Positions 48,936 through 57,170 are shown, counted from the first letter of the stretch. The stretch is 64,000 bases of DNA from an uncultured Planktomarina sp. (GCA_905182535.1 CAJJBZ010000005.1:62001-126000); one strand, 5' to 3'. Program-made: numbers and translations. The notes: generated by a model from the sequence alone, not told the origin.

Positions 48936-50224
48936 TGGTTGATATCGCCACACGCGTCTGGAATCATAAATGGAAAATTGATCCAATTGTACGATCACTA
49001 ATTGATACTGATTTCTACAAGCTTTTGATGTGCCAATCAGTGTTTCGCAACAAACCTAATATTCAAGTGACTTTTAGTCTGATCAACCGGTCAAGCAACA
49101 TTCGTTTAGCTGATCTGGTCGATGAGGGTGAATTACGTGAGCAGCTTGACCATGTTCGATCATTGTCCCTGACTCGCGGCGAAAGTACATGGATGCGCGG
49201 GAATACGTTTTATGGCAAACGCCAGATGTTCACGCCGGAATTTATGGATTGGTTTGAAACTATGCGTTTGCCGCCCTATCATCTTGAAAAACGAGATGGG
49301 CAGTATGAGCTTACTTTTGAGGGTAGTTGGCCTGAGGTAATGCTTTGGGAAATCCCTGCGTTGTCGGTGTTAATGGAGTTGCGTGGGCGTACTGTTTTGG
49401 GTAAAATGAGGCGCTTCGAATTACAAATTCTATATGCGCGTGGAATGGCCAAGCTTTGGGAAAAAATTGAGCATTTGCGCACAATTGAAAACTTACGGCT
49501 GGCGGACTTCGGCACGCGACGGAGGCATTCGTTTCTTTGGCAGGATTGGGCCGTGCAGGCTATGACCGAAGGGTTGGGGGATAAATTTGTTGGTACCTCC
49601 AGGGGTGGAGGCCTTTGTCGTGATTTGGCAGCGATTGGCACCAATGCCCACGAATTGCCAATGGTCTATTCTGCCCTGACGCAATCGGATGAGGCGCTAC
49701 GTCAGGCGCCCTATGACGTTTTATCTGATTGGCACGAGGAACATGATGGTAACCTACGGGTCATCTTGCCTGACACCTATGGAACCGAAGAGTTTTTACG
49801 AAATGCGCCGGACTGGCTGGCAAAATGGACGGGAATTCGTATTGATTCAGGGGACCCTATTATAGGTGCTGAAAACGCAATAAAATGGTGGAACAGTAGG
49901 GGCGAAGATCCAACTCAGAAACTGGTTATTTTTTCTGATGGTTTGGACGTGGAGAAGATCGCCGAGCTGCATCGATTGTTCGCTGGACGGGTCAGAGTCT
50001 CTTTTGGTTGGGGCACGCTGCTCACCAATGATTTTCGCGGGCTAGTTCCGAGAGATGCCTTGCAGCCTTTTTCTTTAGTCTGCAAGGCGGTGTCGGCAGA
50101 CGGGCGACCAACAGTCAAACTATCCGATAATCCCAATAAATCGATGGGTCCATTAGATGAAATTGAACGCTACAAACGGGTGTTCAATGTAGGTCAGCAA
50201 TCAGTACAGCGGGTCATCGTTTAA
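48935..50224 (+). CDS. pncB: nicotinate phosphoribosyltransferase
   Basis: Converts nicotinate, PRPP and ATP to nicotinate mononucleotide in NAD salvage. The 429-residue protein has LIDTDFYKLLMCQ at the start, LADFGTRRRHSF, AIGTNAHELPMV (with the phosphorylated histidine), DSGDP and FSDGLDVEKI with SFGWGTLLTND. The segment GTSRGGGLC before RDLAAIGTNAH differs from the usual GTSNV-type and might hide two compensating indels. ATG overlaps the stop of the pncA remnant (TAATG). With PncA lost, this enzyme would rely on nicotinate rather than nicotinamide. Confidence 0.92.
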   Translation: MVDIATRVWNHKWKIDPIVRSLIDTDFYKLLMCQSVFRNKPNIQVTFSLINRSSNIRLADLVDEGELREQLDHVRSLSLTRGESTWMRGNTFYGKRQMFTPEFMDWFETMRLPPYHLEKRDGQYELTFEGSWPEVMLWEIPALSVLMELRGRTVLGKMRRFELQILYARGMAKLWEKIEHLRTIENLRLADFGTRRRHSFLWQDWAVQAMTEGLGDKFVGTSRGGGLCRDLAAIGTNAHELPMVYSALTQSDEALRQAPYDVLSDWHEEHDGNLRVILPDTYGTEEFLRNAPDWLAKWTGIRIDSGDPIIGAENAIKWWNSRGEDPTQKLVIFSDGLDVEKIAELHRLFAGRVRVSFGWGTLLTNDFRGLVPRDALQPFSLVCKAVSADGRPTVKLSDNPNKSMGPLDEIERYKRVFNVGQQSVQRVIV

Positions 50225-51153
50225 GGGTTGGTCAGCCATTGGTGGGCCAAATGCAAGGCGCGTTCCGCGAAGCGGCGGTGCGCGGGGCTCTTTTTTGGCT
50301 GGCGTTGGATTACCCAACCAGAGGAAGCAAAGCCTCGGAGCATAAGGAAAAACTTAATATCCTCAACACTGGGTGCTTTGCGCAATGTTCCATAACCCGA
50401 CTGAATTGCTGCAAGAAGATCGTCCAAATACCGCAAGGTATAATGCTGAGATACGGCAACGCCAAGATCGTAGCCCCGATAGCCATAGCCGGCGTCATCA
50501 AAGTCTATCAACGTAAGGCCTGCTTCATTCGTAAAGATATTTTCCTGCAACGCATCCGCATGAATCAAGCCAAAATCTGCGCCTTTCATAGCCGTCAAAT
50601 AGTCACGTGCTGCATCTTTAGCATATATTATGAACTTTTTCTCTCCAGCCGATAGTGTTGGATTTTCCCAAAATTTACCCCAAAATGGTGACTTTCCTAA
50701 TAGGCCTTGCAGATCCCATGCGGGTCGAGTGATGTCTGTGGTGTTTATGGAGTCGCTTTTATTGTGCAGCTGGGCAAGCAACTGTCCTAGGCCGAGATAA
50801 AGATCACAGTGCGCAGTTGCGCTGCCGTCAAATAGCATATCAGTGGCACCGATTGGCGTTCCCGTCACCCAGGAGATTACTGATGCAAATCTACCATCCG
50901 GAAGCGTTGTGATGAATGAGCCGTTCTGGCTGGGAATAGGCTTGGGGCAGGCAAAGCCAGCATCGGCTAATCGTGCAGTCCATGTCAGTTCAGATAAAAT
51001 CGAAGGCTCGCTCTGATAACCTGCCCGATGCAAGCGTAGGGCTGCAGGTGCTCCATCACGCATAATTCGGTAAACTGCATTTTCACGGTCTGCTATTAAC
51101 TCAACTGGGCCGTCCGCCCCCCATTTAGCGGCAATATCATTTAAGTTTTTCAT
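50221..51153 (-). CDS. APH/ChoK-family small-molecule kinase (hydroxylysine kinase-like)
   Basis: A 310-residue kinase of the aminoglycoside phosphotransferase/choline kinase fold. FGLIHADALQENIF is the catalytic loop (HxDxxxxN) and LTLIDFDDAGYGYRGYDLG the metal-binding DFD motif; ENAVYRIMRDGAPAALRLHR is the ATP-binding N-lobe. It overlaps the upstream class III aminotransferase-like gene by 4 bases (ATGA). In vertebrates a kinase of this family phosphorylates hydroxylysine, and a partner of the neighbouring family removes the phosphate, so a phosphorylate-then-eliminate pathway for an amino alcohol is a reasonable inference. Convergent with pncB, stops overlapping by 4 bases. Confidence 0.78.
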   Translation of the reverse strand: MKNLNDIAAKWGADGPVELIADRENAVYRIMRDGAPAALRLHRAGYQSEPSILSELTWTARLADAGFACPKPIPSQNGSFITTLPDGRFASVISWVTGTPIGATDMLFDGSATAHCDLYLGLGQLLAQLHNKSDSINTTDITRPAWDLQGLLGKSPFWGKFWENPTLSAGEKKFIIYAKDAARDYLTAMKGADFGLIHADALQENIFTNEAGLTLIDFDDAGYGYRGYDLGVAVSQHYTLRYLDDLLAAIQSGYGTLRKAPSVEDIKFFLMLRGFASSGWVIQRQPKKSPAHRRFAERALHLAHQWLTNP

Positions 51154-52415
51154 GATTTAGCATTCTGAAATGCAAGTCTTAAAATATCGAGCGCCAATGT
51201 CGCATTATTGGAGCTGAAAGGCATAGGGGGCCTTAATTTTAACACATTGCGGTTGCGGCCAGTTCGCCCCATCAGCATGCCATTGTTGCGGGCATATTCC
51301 ACGACATGGGCCGCTAGGGCTTCATCAGCAACACCATCGGTTTCTAGCTCCAGCGCTATAAACAAACCGCGTCCCCGGGTGCTGGCGATACTGTCATGGT
51401 CTAAGCCGTGTAGGTTTTGTAAAAATTCGGCGCCAACTAGTTTGGCATTTTCCACAAGATTATCCTGTTCGATCACATCTAATGTAGCGGCAGCGGCAGC
51501 GCAGCTCACTGGATTTCCACCAAATGTATTGAAATACCCAAAGGCATTTCGAAACGCTGACATGACCTCGGCGCGGGCGACTACTGCTGCCACAGGGTGA
51601 CCATTTGCCATGGGTTTTCCCAAAGTTACCACATCTGGCGAGAGACCAAGCCAATCATGACCCCACCAAGTGTCCCCACTACGGCCAAACCCAGGCTGCA
51701 CTTCATCAGCAATCAAAATACCACCTGCCGCATGGATTGCCTTGGCTGCGGGTTTCATAAAATTTTGCGGCAAATCTGGGAGGCCCTCATTTGCAAATGT
51801 TGGGCAAAACAGAAAGCCTGAGAAGCCATGGCCGGCGGCTTCCAAATCGTCAATTGCAATTTGAATTTCGTGTGCAAAAGCCTCTGCCTGACCTTGGGCA
51901 CTGCCGCCCACGGGGTACAGTGTATCTGGAGCAGGGATGTGGCGAATATTGGCGGCATAGCCACCGATCGGTGGTTTACGCGATGACAGCTGTGACACGG
52001 CCATTGTATTGCCATGATAAGTATTATCAGTGGAAATTATTCCAGTTTTTCCAGTCATAGCCTGCGCCATTCTCAGGGCGATATCATTAGCTTCAGATCC
52101 GCTGCAGACCATAATCACCTGATCTAGTTGTGATTGAAATTTGGCTGTGAGGCGTTCGGCGAATTCAATAATGCCGTCATGCAAATATCGGGTATGGATA
52201 TTTAAAGTAGCAGCTTGTTCTGAAATCGCTGCGACCACATGGGGGTGGCAATGGCCTACATGTGGTACGTTATTATAGCAATCGAGGTACTTTTGGCCCT
52301 TATCATCCCAAACCCAAACCCCCTGACCTCTGACTAAATGTAAGGGCACCTCATAAAAGGTGGGTACGTTTGAGCCTAATACTGACTCGCGGCGCGCCAT
52401 TAAATCATTCGTCAT
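51150..52415 (-). CDS. class III aminotransferase-fold enzyme, phospho-lyase (AGXT2L)-like
   Basis: A 421-residue PLP enzyme. YNNVPHVGHCHPHVV, TRYLHDGIIEFAERL, MVCSGSEANDIALRMAQ, DEVQPGFGRSG and TLGKPMANGHP (PLP lysine in the last) are close to the AGXT2L1/AGXT2L2 group, which split ethanolamine phosphate or 5-phosphohydroxylysine rather than transaminate. Alternatives are 4-aminobutyrate or alanine-glyoxylate aminotransferases. The coupled kinase gene supports the phospho-lyase reading. It overlaps arfB by 11 bases upstream. ATG at 52415. Confidence 0.78.
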   Translation of the reverse strand: MTNDLMARRESVLGSNVPTFYEVPLHLVRGQGVWVWDDKGQKYLDCYNNVPHVGHCHPHVVAAISEQAATLNIHTRYLHDGIIEFAERLTAKFQSQLDQVIMVCSGSEANDIALRMAQAMTGKTGIISTDNTYHGNTMAVSQLSSRKPPIGGYAANIRHIPAPDTLYPVGGSAQGQAEAFAHEIQIAIDDLEAAGHGFSGFLFCPTFANEGLPDLPQNFMKPAAKAIHAAGGILIADEVQPGFGRSGDTWWGHDWLGLSPDVVTLGKPMANGHPVAAVVARAEVMSAFRNAFGYFNTFGGNPVSCAAAAATLDVIEQDNLVENAKLVGAEFLQNLHGLDHDSIASTRGRGLFIALELETDGVADEALAAHVVEYARNNGMLMGRTGRNRNVLKLRPPMPFSSNNATLALDILRLAFQNAKS

Positions 52416-52827
52416 CTTTTACCTTACCTCGTAAAGACTTAATCGAGCCACGTTGGACTTTGCTGGCTAGCCTGCGCTTTTGTGACCCTAGAGTTGGGCG
52501 GGTTGCAATACGTCGTTTCGGTCTGACAACAGATTGAAGGATCAGCTTTTTTAGCCGATCACGGGCTATTTCACGGTTCCGAGCTTGCGAGCGTGTGTCT
52601 TCAACCCTCAAGATTAAAGCCCCCTCAAGTGTCCATTTTCGGCCAGCTAGCTTTTTAAGGCGTGTTTTTACGTAACCTGGAAGGCTTGGGCTGCGTGCCG
52701 CTTCAAAGCGTAGCTCAACGGCGGTGGAAACCTTATTGACGTTTTGCCCTCCTGGCCCTTGCGAGCGGGTAAAGCTTTCAGTCAGCTCCCAGTCCTGAAT
52801 CACTATTTCATCATTAATTTGTAACAT
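52405..52827 (-). CDS. arfB: alternative ribosome-rescue factor ArfB (YaeJ-type peptidyl-tRNA hydrolase)
   Basis: A 140-residue release-factor-like protein. FTRSQGPGGQNVNKVSTAVELRF carries the GGQ motif that hydrolyses peptidyl-tRNA, and there is no codon-recognition domain. The basic C-terminal tail (RPKRRIATRPTLGSQKRRLASKVQRGSIKSLRGK) matches the part of ArfB that enters the empty mRNA channel of stalled ribosomes. ATG at 52827. First gene of a minus-strand operon with the aminotransferase and kinase. Confidence 0.92.
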   Translation of the reverse strand: MLQINDEIVIQDWELTESFTRSQGPGGQNVNKVSTAVELRFEAARSPSLPGYVKTRLKKLAGRKWTLEGALILRVEDTRSQARNREIARDRLKKLILQSVVRPKRRIATRPTLGSQKRRLASKVQRGSIKSLRGKVKDDE

Positions 52828-52846
52828 GGATACTCTATGCCATAAA

Positions 52847-52877
52847 GAAAAAGGGCCGCCCAGATGGGACGGCCCTT
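52847..52877 (-). terminator. strong Rho-independent terminator of the small minus-strand transcript
   Basis: AAGGGCCG (52851-52858) and CGGCCCTT (52870-52877) form an 8-bp GC-rich stem that can extend inward. On the minus strand it is followed by TTTTTCTTT. It ends the transcript carrying the small ORF at 52951-53007, just before arfB. Confidence 0.85.
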
Positions 52878-52950
52878 CGAAAGTTGTGCGGAGGGCGAGT
52901 CGTTTAGGACGGCTGTGCCCAAGTTTGGTGGTAATCCACCAAGGGTTGCC

Positions 52951-53007
52951 TCAGAGGGTACCCCCCAAACCTGTTACGACTCCATTCTCCAATACCTTTC
53001 TTGACAC
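52951..53007 (-). CDS. small ORF with near-perfect Shine-Dalgarno (18 codons; 30 or more if extended)
   Basis: GTG at 53007 opens MSRKVLENGVVTGLGGTL and a TGA. Just before it, AAAGGAGGTGATCCA (minus strand, 53008-53023) matches 16 bases of the 16S rRNA 3' end, with optimal spacing. The SD is itself in frame with an ATG at 53043, giving NIFNQLKGGDP in front. A six-base G run (52961-52966 on the plus strand as C) follows GLGG; if one base is wrong there, the frame continues as YPLRQPLVDYHQTWAQPS to a stop at 52904. A 7-bp hairpin (52925-52942) and a terminator follow. A TTGACT -35-like element (53066-53071) sits over the yhhQ stop. Function unknown; small peptide, regulatory leader or ribosome-binding RNA are all possible. 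Confidence 0.5.
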   Translation of the reverse strand: MSRKVLENGVVTGLGGTL

Positions 53008-53067
53008 TGGATCACCTCCTTTCAGTTGGTTAAAGATATTCATAACTTGCCAGAGGAAAAAACAAAG

Positions 53068-53712
53068 TCAATGATTTTTTGCAGAGTGGCCTACTAGATA
53101 TAGTACTAATATCCGAAATGGTACCAAAGCGATCAGTGCCAAAGCTAGCTTTACCATCCAGTCAGCTAATGCGAGTGAGGTCCAAAGTGGCAGTTCAGGA
53201 CCTGCGCCGAGCAGGGGCACAGCGCCCTGAGCCCACTCTGGAATATTGGCGGTTTCCAAACCATTGAACACGGTGGAGAAAGCTATACTGAAGAATAAAA
53301 ATGTATCTAGTGCGCTACCGATGAGGGTGGATGCAAGTGGCGCACGCCACCACGAACCATCACGCAAACGATCAAAAATTTGTACGTCTAGCATTTGCGC
53401 AACAAGAAATGCAGTGCCTGAGCCGATAGCGACCCGAAATGTGACGGCTGGGAATGTGTAGCCATCGCCTTGCATCATGATTTGTGTGCCTATCAGAGAG
53501 CAAAGAATGCCCACAACAAAACCGGCAAATACAACACGACGGGCAGCTGAAACGCCATAAACACGGTTCATGACATCAGTGATTAAAAAGGCGACTGGAT
53601 AGGTAAAGGCACCCCATGTCAGCCAATCACCAAGGAGATATTGAACAAGAATATTGGAGGCCACAACGACTGTGGCCATGGCAAAAATGCCAGGGAGGTA
53701 AGTAGTTTTCAT
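53068..53712 (-). CDS. yhhQ: queuosine precursor transporter, VUT/YhhQ family
   Basis: An inner-membrane carrier of about 214 residues (six hydrophobic segments) that imports preQ0/preQ1 for queuosine in tRNA. TWGAFTYPVAFLITDVMNRVYG and IGTQIMMQGDGYTFPAVTFRVAIGS are family signatures, and WWRAPLASTLIGSALDTFLFFSIAF follows. The start is the ATG at 53712; the longer ORF to 53790 would run through the riboswitch. Expression is evidently under a preQ1-I riboswitch overlapping the ribosome-binding site. The small SD-rich element lies 25 bases downstream. Confidence 0.92.
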   Translation of the reverse strand: MKTTYLPGIFAMATVVVASNILVQYLLGDWLTWGAFTYPVAFLITDVMNRVYGVSAARRVVFAGFVVGILCSLIGTQIMMQGDGYTFPAVTFRVAIGSGTAFLVAQMLDVQIFDRLRDGSWWRAPLASTLIGSALDTFLFFSIAFSTVFNGLETANIPEWAQGAVPLLGAGPELPLWTSLALADWMVKLALALIALVPFRILVLYLVGHSAKNH

Positions 53713-53719
53713 ATTTTCA

Positions 53720-53754
53720 GTTCCGTTTTTTAGCCAAGGTAGCGGCGACTTGGT
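53720..53754 (-). promoter_or_regulatory. preQ1-I riboswitch controlling yhhQ
   Basis: On the minus strand, CCAAG (53753-53749) pairs with CTTGG (53738-53734) around the loop TCGCCGCTAC, followed by the A-rich tail CTAAAAAACGG. The loop CCG (53745-53743) can pair with tail CGG (53725-53723) to give the class I pseudoknot. Loop, stem and tail match the preQ1-I layout of B. subtilis queC and the Thermoanaerobacter aptamer (TCGC...AC loop, A6 tail). The tail runs into GGAAC, the likely ribosome-binding site 10 bases before the ATG, so preQ1 binding should block translation. Confidence 0.85.
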
Positions 53755-53842
53755 CAGGTTTGACGCGCCCACATACGAGCCGCCACTCAATCTTACAAGC
53801 TAAATTCCATTTATGGGGTGACTTGTGAATTACCATTAAACA

Positions 53843-54763
53843 TTAGAGGTCTAGTAATACGATGCTACATTGTTGTGGCAATCTACCCATAGTGATGGGC
53901 GGTTTCGTCTTACTGGGCTTTGCATTTGGGTTCGGTGGTGGTGGATTGAGAATACGGTCAACCCAACTAGCCGCTTCTTTACAGCCATCTCCCTGAGGTG
54001 GTGGTGCTTGATTAATGCAGGCTTTTTGATTTTTTGGACATTTTAGGCGAACGTGGAAGTGATAGTGATGCCCATACCACGGCCGAATTTTGCGCAACCA
54101 AGACCTATTACCGGTGGCGGATTTACACATGGCAACTTTGGCACCTGGAAACAGGAAGATCCGGGCAACTCGCGGATCAGAGGCAGCAAGTTTTAAAACC
54201 TTTTCATGATCTTTGGTCCAACGTTTGTTGGTAAATGCCCCAGATGCGCGACGCATGGAAATTGCGGAAATCTTTTCTCGCTCTGCTAGCGATAGGTCTT
54301 GATCTGTTTTGGGTAGGAGCCAGATATCAGCGTCTAGTCCTATTTGATGGCTTGCATGGCCCGATAACATTGGCCCTCCGCGAGGTTGTGAAATATCCCC
54401 TATATATATGCCGGACCAAGAGGTGTGTTTGGCCACATTGCGAGAGAGATCTTGCAGGTATTCAACTGTGATTGGCTGGCCCCAATTTCGATTGCGTGAG
54501 AGGCGCATAGCCTGCCATGTGGGTCCTGTTTCGGGCAAGGTTAAACCGCCCGCCAAACAGCCTTTGGCGTAGCTGCCAAAAGATTGTGGTTTCTGCAGAG
54601 AACCGAGCATCGCTGCACCAAAAAACTCCTTAGCTGGGGTCGGTATTGAGAGGCTTGGGCGAGCCCGGGGTTTGTCGTCCCGGGTTTGGGCGATCAATAC
54701 TCCAGGCGAGTTACCAATTAAAAGCGCAAATACTATGGCATAGGTGTATAGGAGGTGTCCCAC
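53843..54763 (-). CDS. mepA: penicillin-insensitive murein endopeptidase
   Basis: A periplasmic metallo-endopeptidase of the LAS family that cuts D-Ala-meso-DAP cross-links. An N-terminal signal (YTYAIVFALLIGNSPGVLIAQ) precedes ASKGCLAGG-like start (YAKGCLAGGLTLPETG), LSGHASHQIGLDADIWLLP (zinc His and Asp), CKSATGNRSWLRKIRPWYGHHYHFHVRL (second zinc site) and a cysteine-rich proline-rich tail. About 306 residues. The start is GTG at 54763, overlapping the MFS gene by 31 bases. Together with the transpeptidases at 13-15 kb it concerns wall remodelling. Confidence 0.92.
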   Translation of the reverse strand: MGHLLYTYAIVFALLIGNSPGVLIAQTRDDKPRARPSLSIPTPAKEFFGAAMLGSLQKPQSFGSYAKGCLAGGLTLPETGPTWQAMRLSRNRNWGQPITVEYLQDLSRNVAKHTSWSGIYIGDISQPRGGPMLSGHASHQIGLDADIWLLPKTDQDLSLAEREKISAISMRRASGAFTNKRWTKDHEKVLKLAASDPRVARIFLFPGAKVAMCKSATGNRSWLRKIRPWYGHHYHFHVRLKCPKNQKACINQAPPPQGDGCKEAASWVDRILNPPPPNPNAKPSKTKPPITMGRLPQQCSIVLLDL

Positions 54764-56146
54764 TCTGCTTGATCTCCGTTTGGATGCACCCAGCGTAGCA
54801 GGAGCATTCCCAAGATGAACAGCCCCACAACTGGCGTAAAGCCTAAACGAGCATCATTCAGCCAATAAGTGAATATTCCAATAAGAAGTGGGGCCAAAAA
54901 TGCTGTGGCTTTGCCAGCCAAGGCAAACAATCCAAAAGCCTCAGTTGGGCGTTTCGGATTGGTATGGCGCACCATCATGGATCGGCTAGCCGCATAAATT
55001 CCACCACCGGAACCGCCAATGGCTGCTCCGCATATGTAGAAAAGGTTATCGGGAAGGATGGAACCCTCGGCTAGGGCCAAGCCGTAAAAGCTCGTGCGTG
55101 TCATGCCTATAATACAAAGCGAAACGATTATCAGTACAGAAATGTGGAAATACATAACTGGAAGTGGTCCCATTTTTTGATCACACTTCCCAGAAACCCA
55201 AGTGAATAGCGCCGCTGATATGCCACTAATTATACCAAAAATACCAAGCTGCGTTTGCCCCCAGCCCAGGATCAAAACTGCATAAACCCCGCCAAAGGCA
55301 TAAAGTCCGTTGAGGGCGTCGCGATAGAACATTTGCGCGCCCATGAAGGCAAATAGGCTTGGCCGCCTTACCATTCCTTGTAGGGAAAGTTTTAGCGTGG
55401 CCATAGATTGGCAAAACCCGCCCATGGCTGTTTGGAGTTTCGTCTTCGCGTACCCACATGAAATAAGGCACCATAAAGATTGCAAACCAAATGGCTATCA
55501 AAGGACCCACCGCGCGCGTACCTTCGCGCGCCTCCGAATCAAGAAACCCAAACCCTGGATCGAGGCCGATCATGAAGGTTTTTCCACCCTCATCGAAGAA
55601 GAAAAATAGCATAATAAACAGGCTCAAAATACCGCCTGCATAGCCTAAAGAGGCGCCACTTCCAGAAATTTCGCCTACCTCACGGCGGTTCCCAAGGCTG
55701 GGGAGCACTGCGTTTGTGAACACCAGTGCTAGCTCGGCGGCTACGAAAGCAATGCAGAATATAATAAGCGATGACCACATGGCTGAGCCATCGGGGACCA
55801 TATACCACAACATCCATGAGCAAATCACAAAGACGATGGAGGCAGCCCAAAGCCATGGCATCCGGCGACCTGTGCTGTCGGCGTGGGAGCCAGCTAAAAT
55901 TCCGATGACTGCCACGAAGAGGCCTGCTGCCGCTTGCCCCCAGGACCATATGGTTTGGGCGCTAGCATTAGCGCTTTCTTGATCCAGGCCGCCATTAAAA
56001 AAATACTCTGCAGCCACACCAGCGAAATAGGGGCCAAAAATAAAGGTGAGACCAAGTGTATAAAAGGGCTGGGTCGCCCAATCGAACATCATCCAACCAC
56101 GCATGCGTTTTCTGAGGCGTTGATCCAGTATTATTGCATCAGCCAT
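54733..56146 (-). CDS. MFS transporter, UMF1/Atg22-like (frameshifted near 55415)
   Basis: A multi-spanning membrane protein of about 470 residues. MRGWMMFDWATQPFYTLGLTFIFGPYF, HADSTGRRMPWLW and RREVGEISGSGASLGYAGG are typical of the UMF1 (vacuolar effluxer/Atg22-like) MFS branch. The frame is lost after VREDETPNSHG; the second half (SMATLKLSLQGMVRRPSLFAFMGAQMFYRDALNGLYAFGGVYA, then RPTEAFGLFALAGKATAFLAP) is in another frame. A single base in the GGGTTTTGCC run at 55405-55425 would explain it. Substrate unknown; amino acids or other metabolites are exported by relatives. Its end overlaps mepA. Confidence 0.85.
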
Positions 56147-56209
56147 TTTATTTTCATCCGATACTTTTCATCGACAGTGGCTGACAGTCGATATCAACGC
56201 AAGGATTTC

Positions 56210-56737
56210 TTAAGTTTGCATTGGGGGCCATGGTCGTAGATCTTCAGCGACGATCCAAGCCTCTACCCAATCCGGGATTTGGGGCAAGGTTATATCTGGG
56301 CCTAACTCTGCTAAAACCTGATCAGTAGATACAATTCCACCTGAATTAGTCACAGCGGTGCGATAGAGCGCATGCCCTGCACAGATTCCCCGCACCCACA
56401 TGCTTTGCTCTAAATATATGAACTGTCGATCGGCGCATATGGCGCGGCTTTGCATTTTAATTTTGTCAAACACTCGTATGCGTTTGCGATAGCGCACGGA
56501 GCTACCAGCAATTGTCAGCCCCCAGCGACGGCGCTTAACCTTAAGATGGTCTGTGGTGACTATTGGCAAGCGGCCCATGTCGTAAATTGATAGGGTGCAG
56601 CCGTTATTCAGCTCCAACCAAATATCCAAATCCCAAGGTAGGCAATAATGAGTGCTGTGATAAGTTTCACTGCCCCGGAGTGATGCTGCGTTGCGGTGCA
56701 GGCAAAATTGCCACGCTAAACGGACAAAAGGATACAT
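56210..56737 (-). CDS. thioesterase-like (4HBT hot-dog fold) protein
   Basis: A 175-residue protein resembling the THEM6/4HBT acyl-CoA thioesterase group: MYPFVRLAWQF, the segment CLPWDLDIWLELNNGCTLSIYDMGR with its conserved Asp and Asn, GLTIAGSSVRYRKRI and YLEQSMWV. The usual role is hydrolysis of fatty acyl-CoA, but substrates are not known for this branch. I use the ATG at 56737, which has GGAGG about seven bases upstream, rather than the ATG at 56755. Minus-strand singleton between the MFS gene and yggT. Confidence 0.8.
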   Translation of the reverse strand: MYPFVRLAWQFCLHRNAASLRGSETYHSTHYCLPWDLDIWLELNNGCTLSIYDMGRLPIVTTDHLKVKRRRWGLTIAGSSVRYRKRIRVFDKIKMQSRAICADRQFIYLEQSMWVRGICAGHALYRTAVTNSGGIVSTDQVLAELGPDITLPQIPDWVEAWIVAEDLRPWPPMQT

Positions 56738-56876
56738 GAAAAGCCTCCGGTTCATTCCAATTTGCCCCTAAGACAATAAACGTCAAGACCCTAGGCTGGA
56801 AATCCAATGGTATGTCCCTTGCCGATACCGGCGGAAGCGCTTAGGTAAATACAAACAAATTATATTGAGGTTTTCC

Positions 56877-57155
56877 ATGTCTCCTATTTTTGCGATACCC
56901 TATATGATCCTGAACGTAATTTGGTTCTTTATCATAGCTCACTTCATCATGAGCTGGTTGATCGCCTTCAATGTTTTGAATCTTTATCAACCAATCGTCA
57001 GCCAAATTTGGCAGGGTTTAAATCGTATTTTAGACCCAATCTATGGGCGTATTCGCCAGTTCATTCCGAATATGGGCGGGCTAGATCTTGCTCCACTAAT
57101 CGCTTTGCTGATGGTGGCCGCCCTCCAATATACGCTGGTCTATTACGGCCAATAA
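56877..57155 (+). CDS. YggT-family membrane protein
   Basis: A 92-residue protein with two hydrophobic segments, MILNVIWFFIIAHFIMSWLIAF and ALIALLMVAALQYTLVYYG, connected by the conserved loop LNRILDPIYGRIRQFIPNMGGLDLAP. YggT proteins are linked to cell division and osmotic or cation tolerance in various bacteria, without defined biochemistry. The ATG at 56877 is preferred over TTG at 56865. recQ follows 15 bases after the stop and is probably cotranscribed. Confidence 0.87.
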   Translation: MSPIFAIPYMILNVIWFFIIAHFIMSWLIAFNVLNLYQPIVSQIWQGLNRILDPIYGRIRQFIPNMGGLDLAPLIALLMVAALQYTLVYYGQ

Positions 57156-57170
57156 CCCATCGGAAACCAC

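Noticed and set aside
49590..49625. Two compensating indels in pncB at GTSRGGGLC
   Set aside because: The local sequence is unusual, but an alternative frame does not clearly restore the family motif, and the overall frame is intact.
52826..53074. An 82-residue plus-strand ORF over the small SD-rich element
   Set aside because: It has no recognisable similarity, no ribosome-binding site, and runs through the terminator and hairpin of the minus-strand element.
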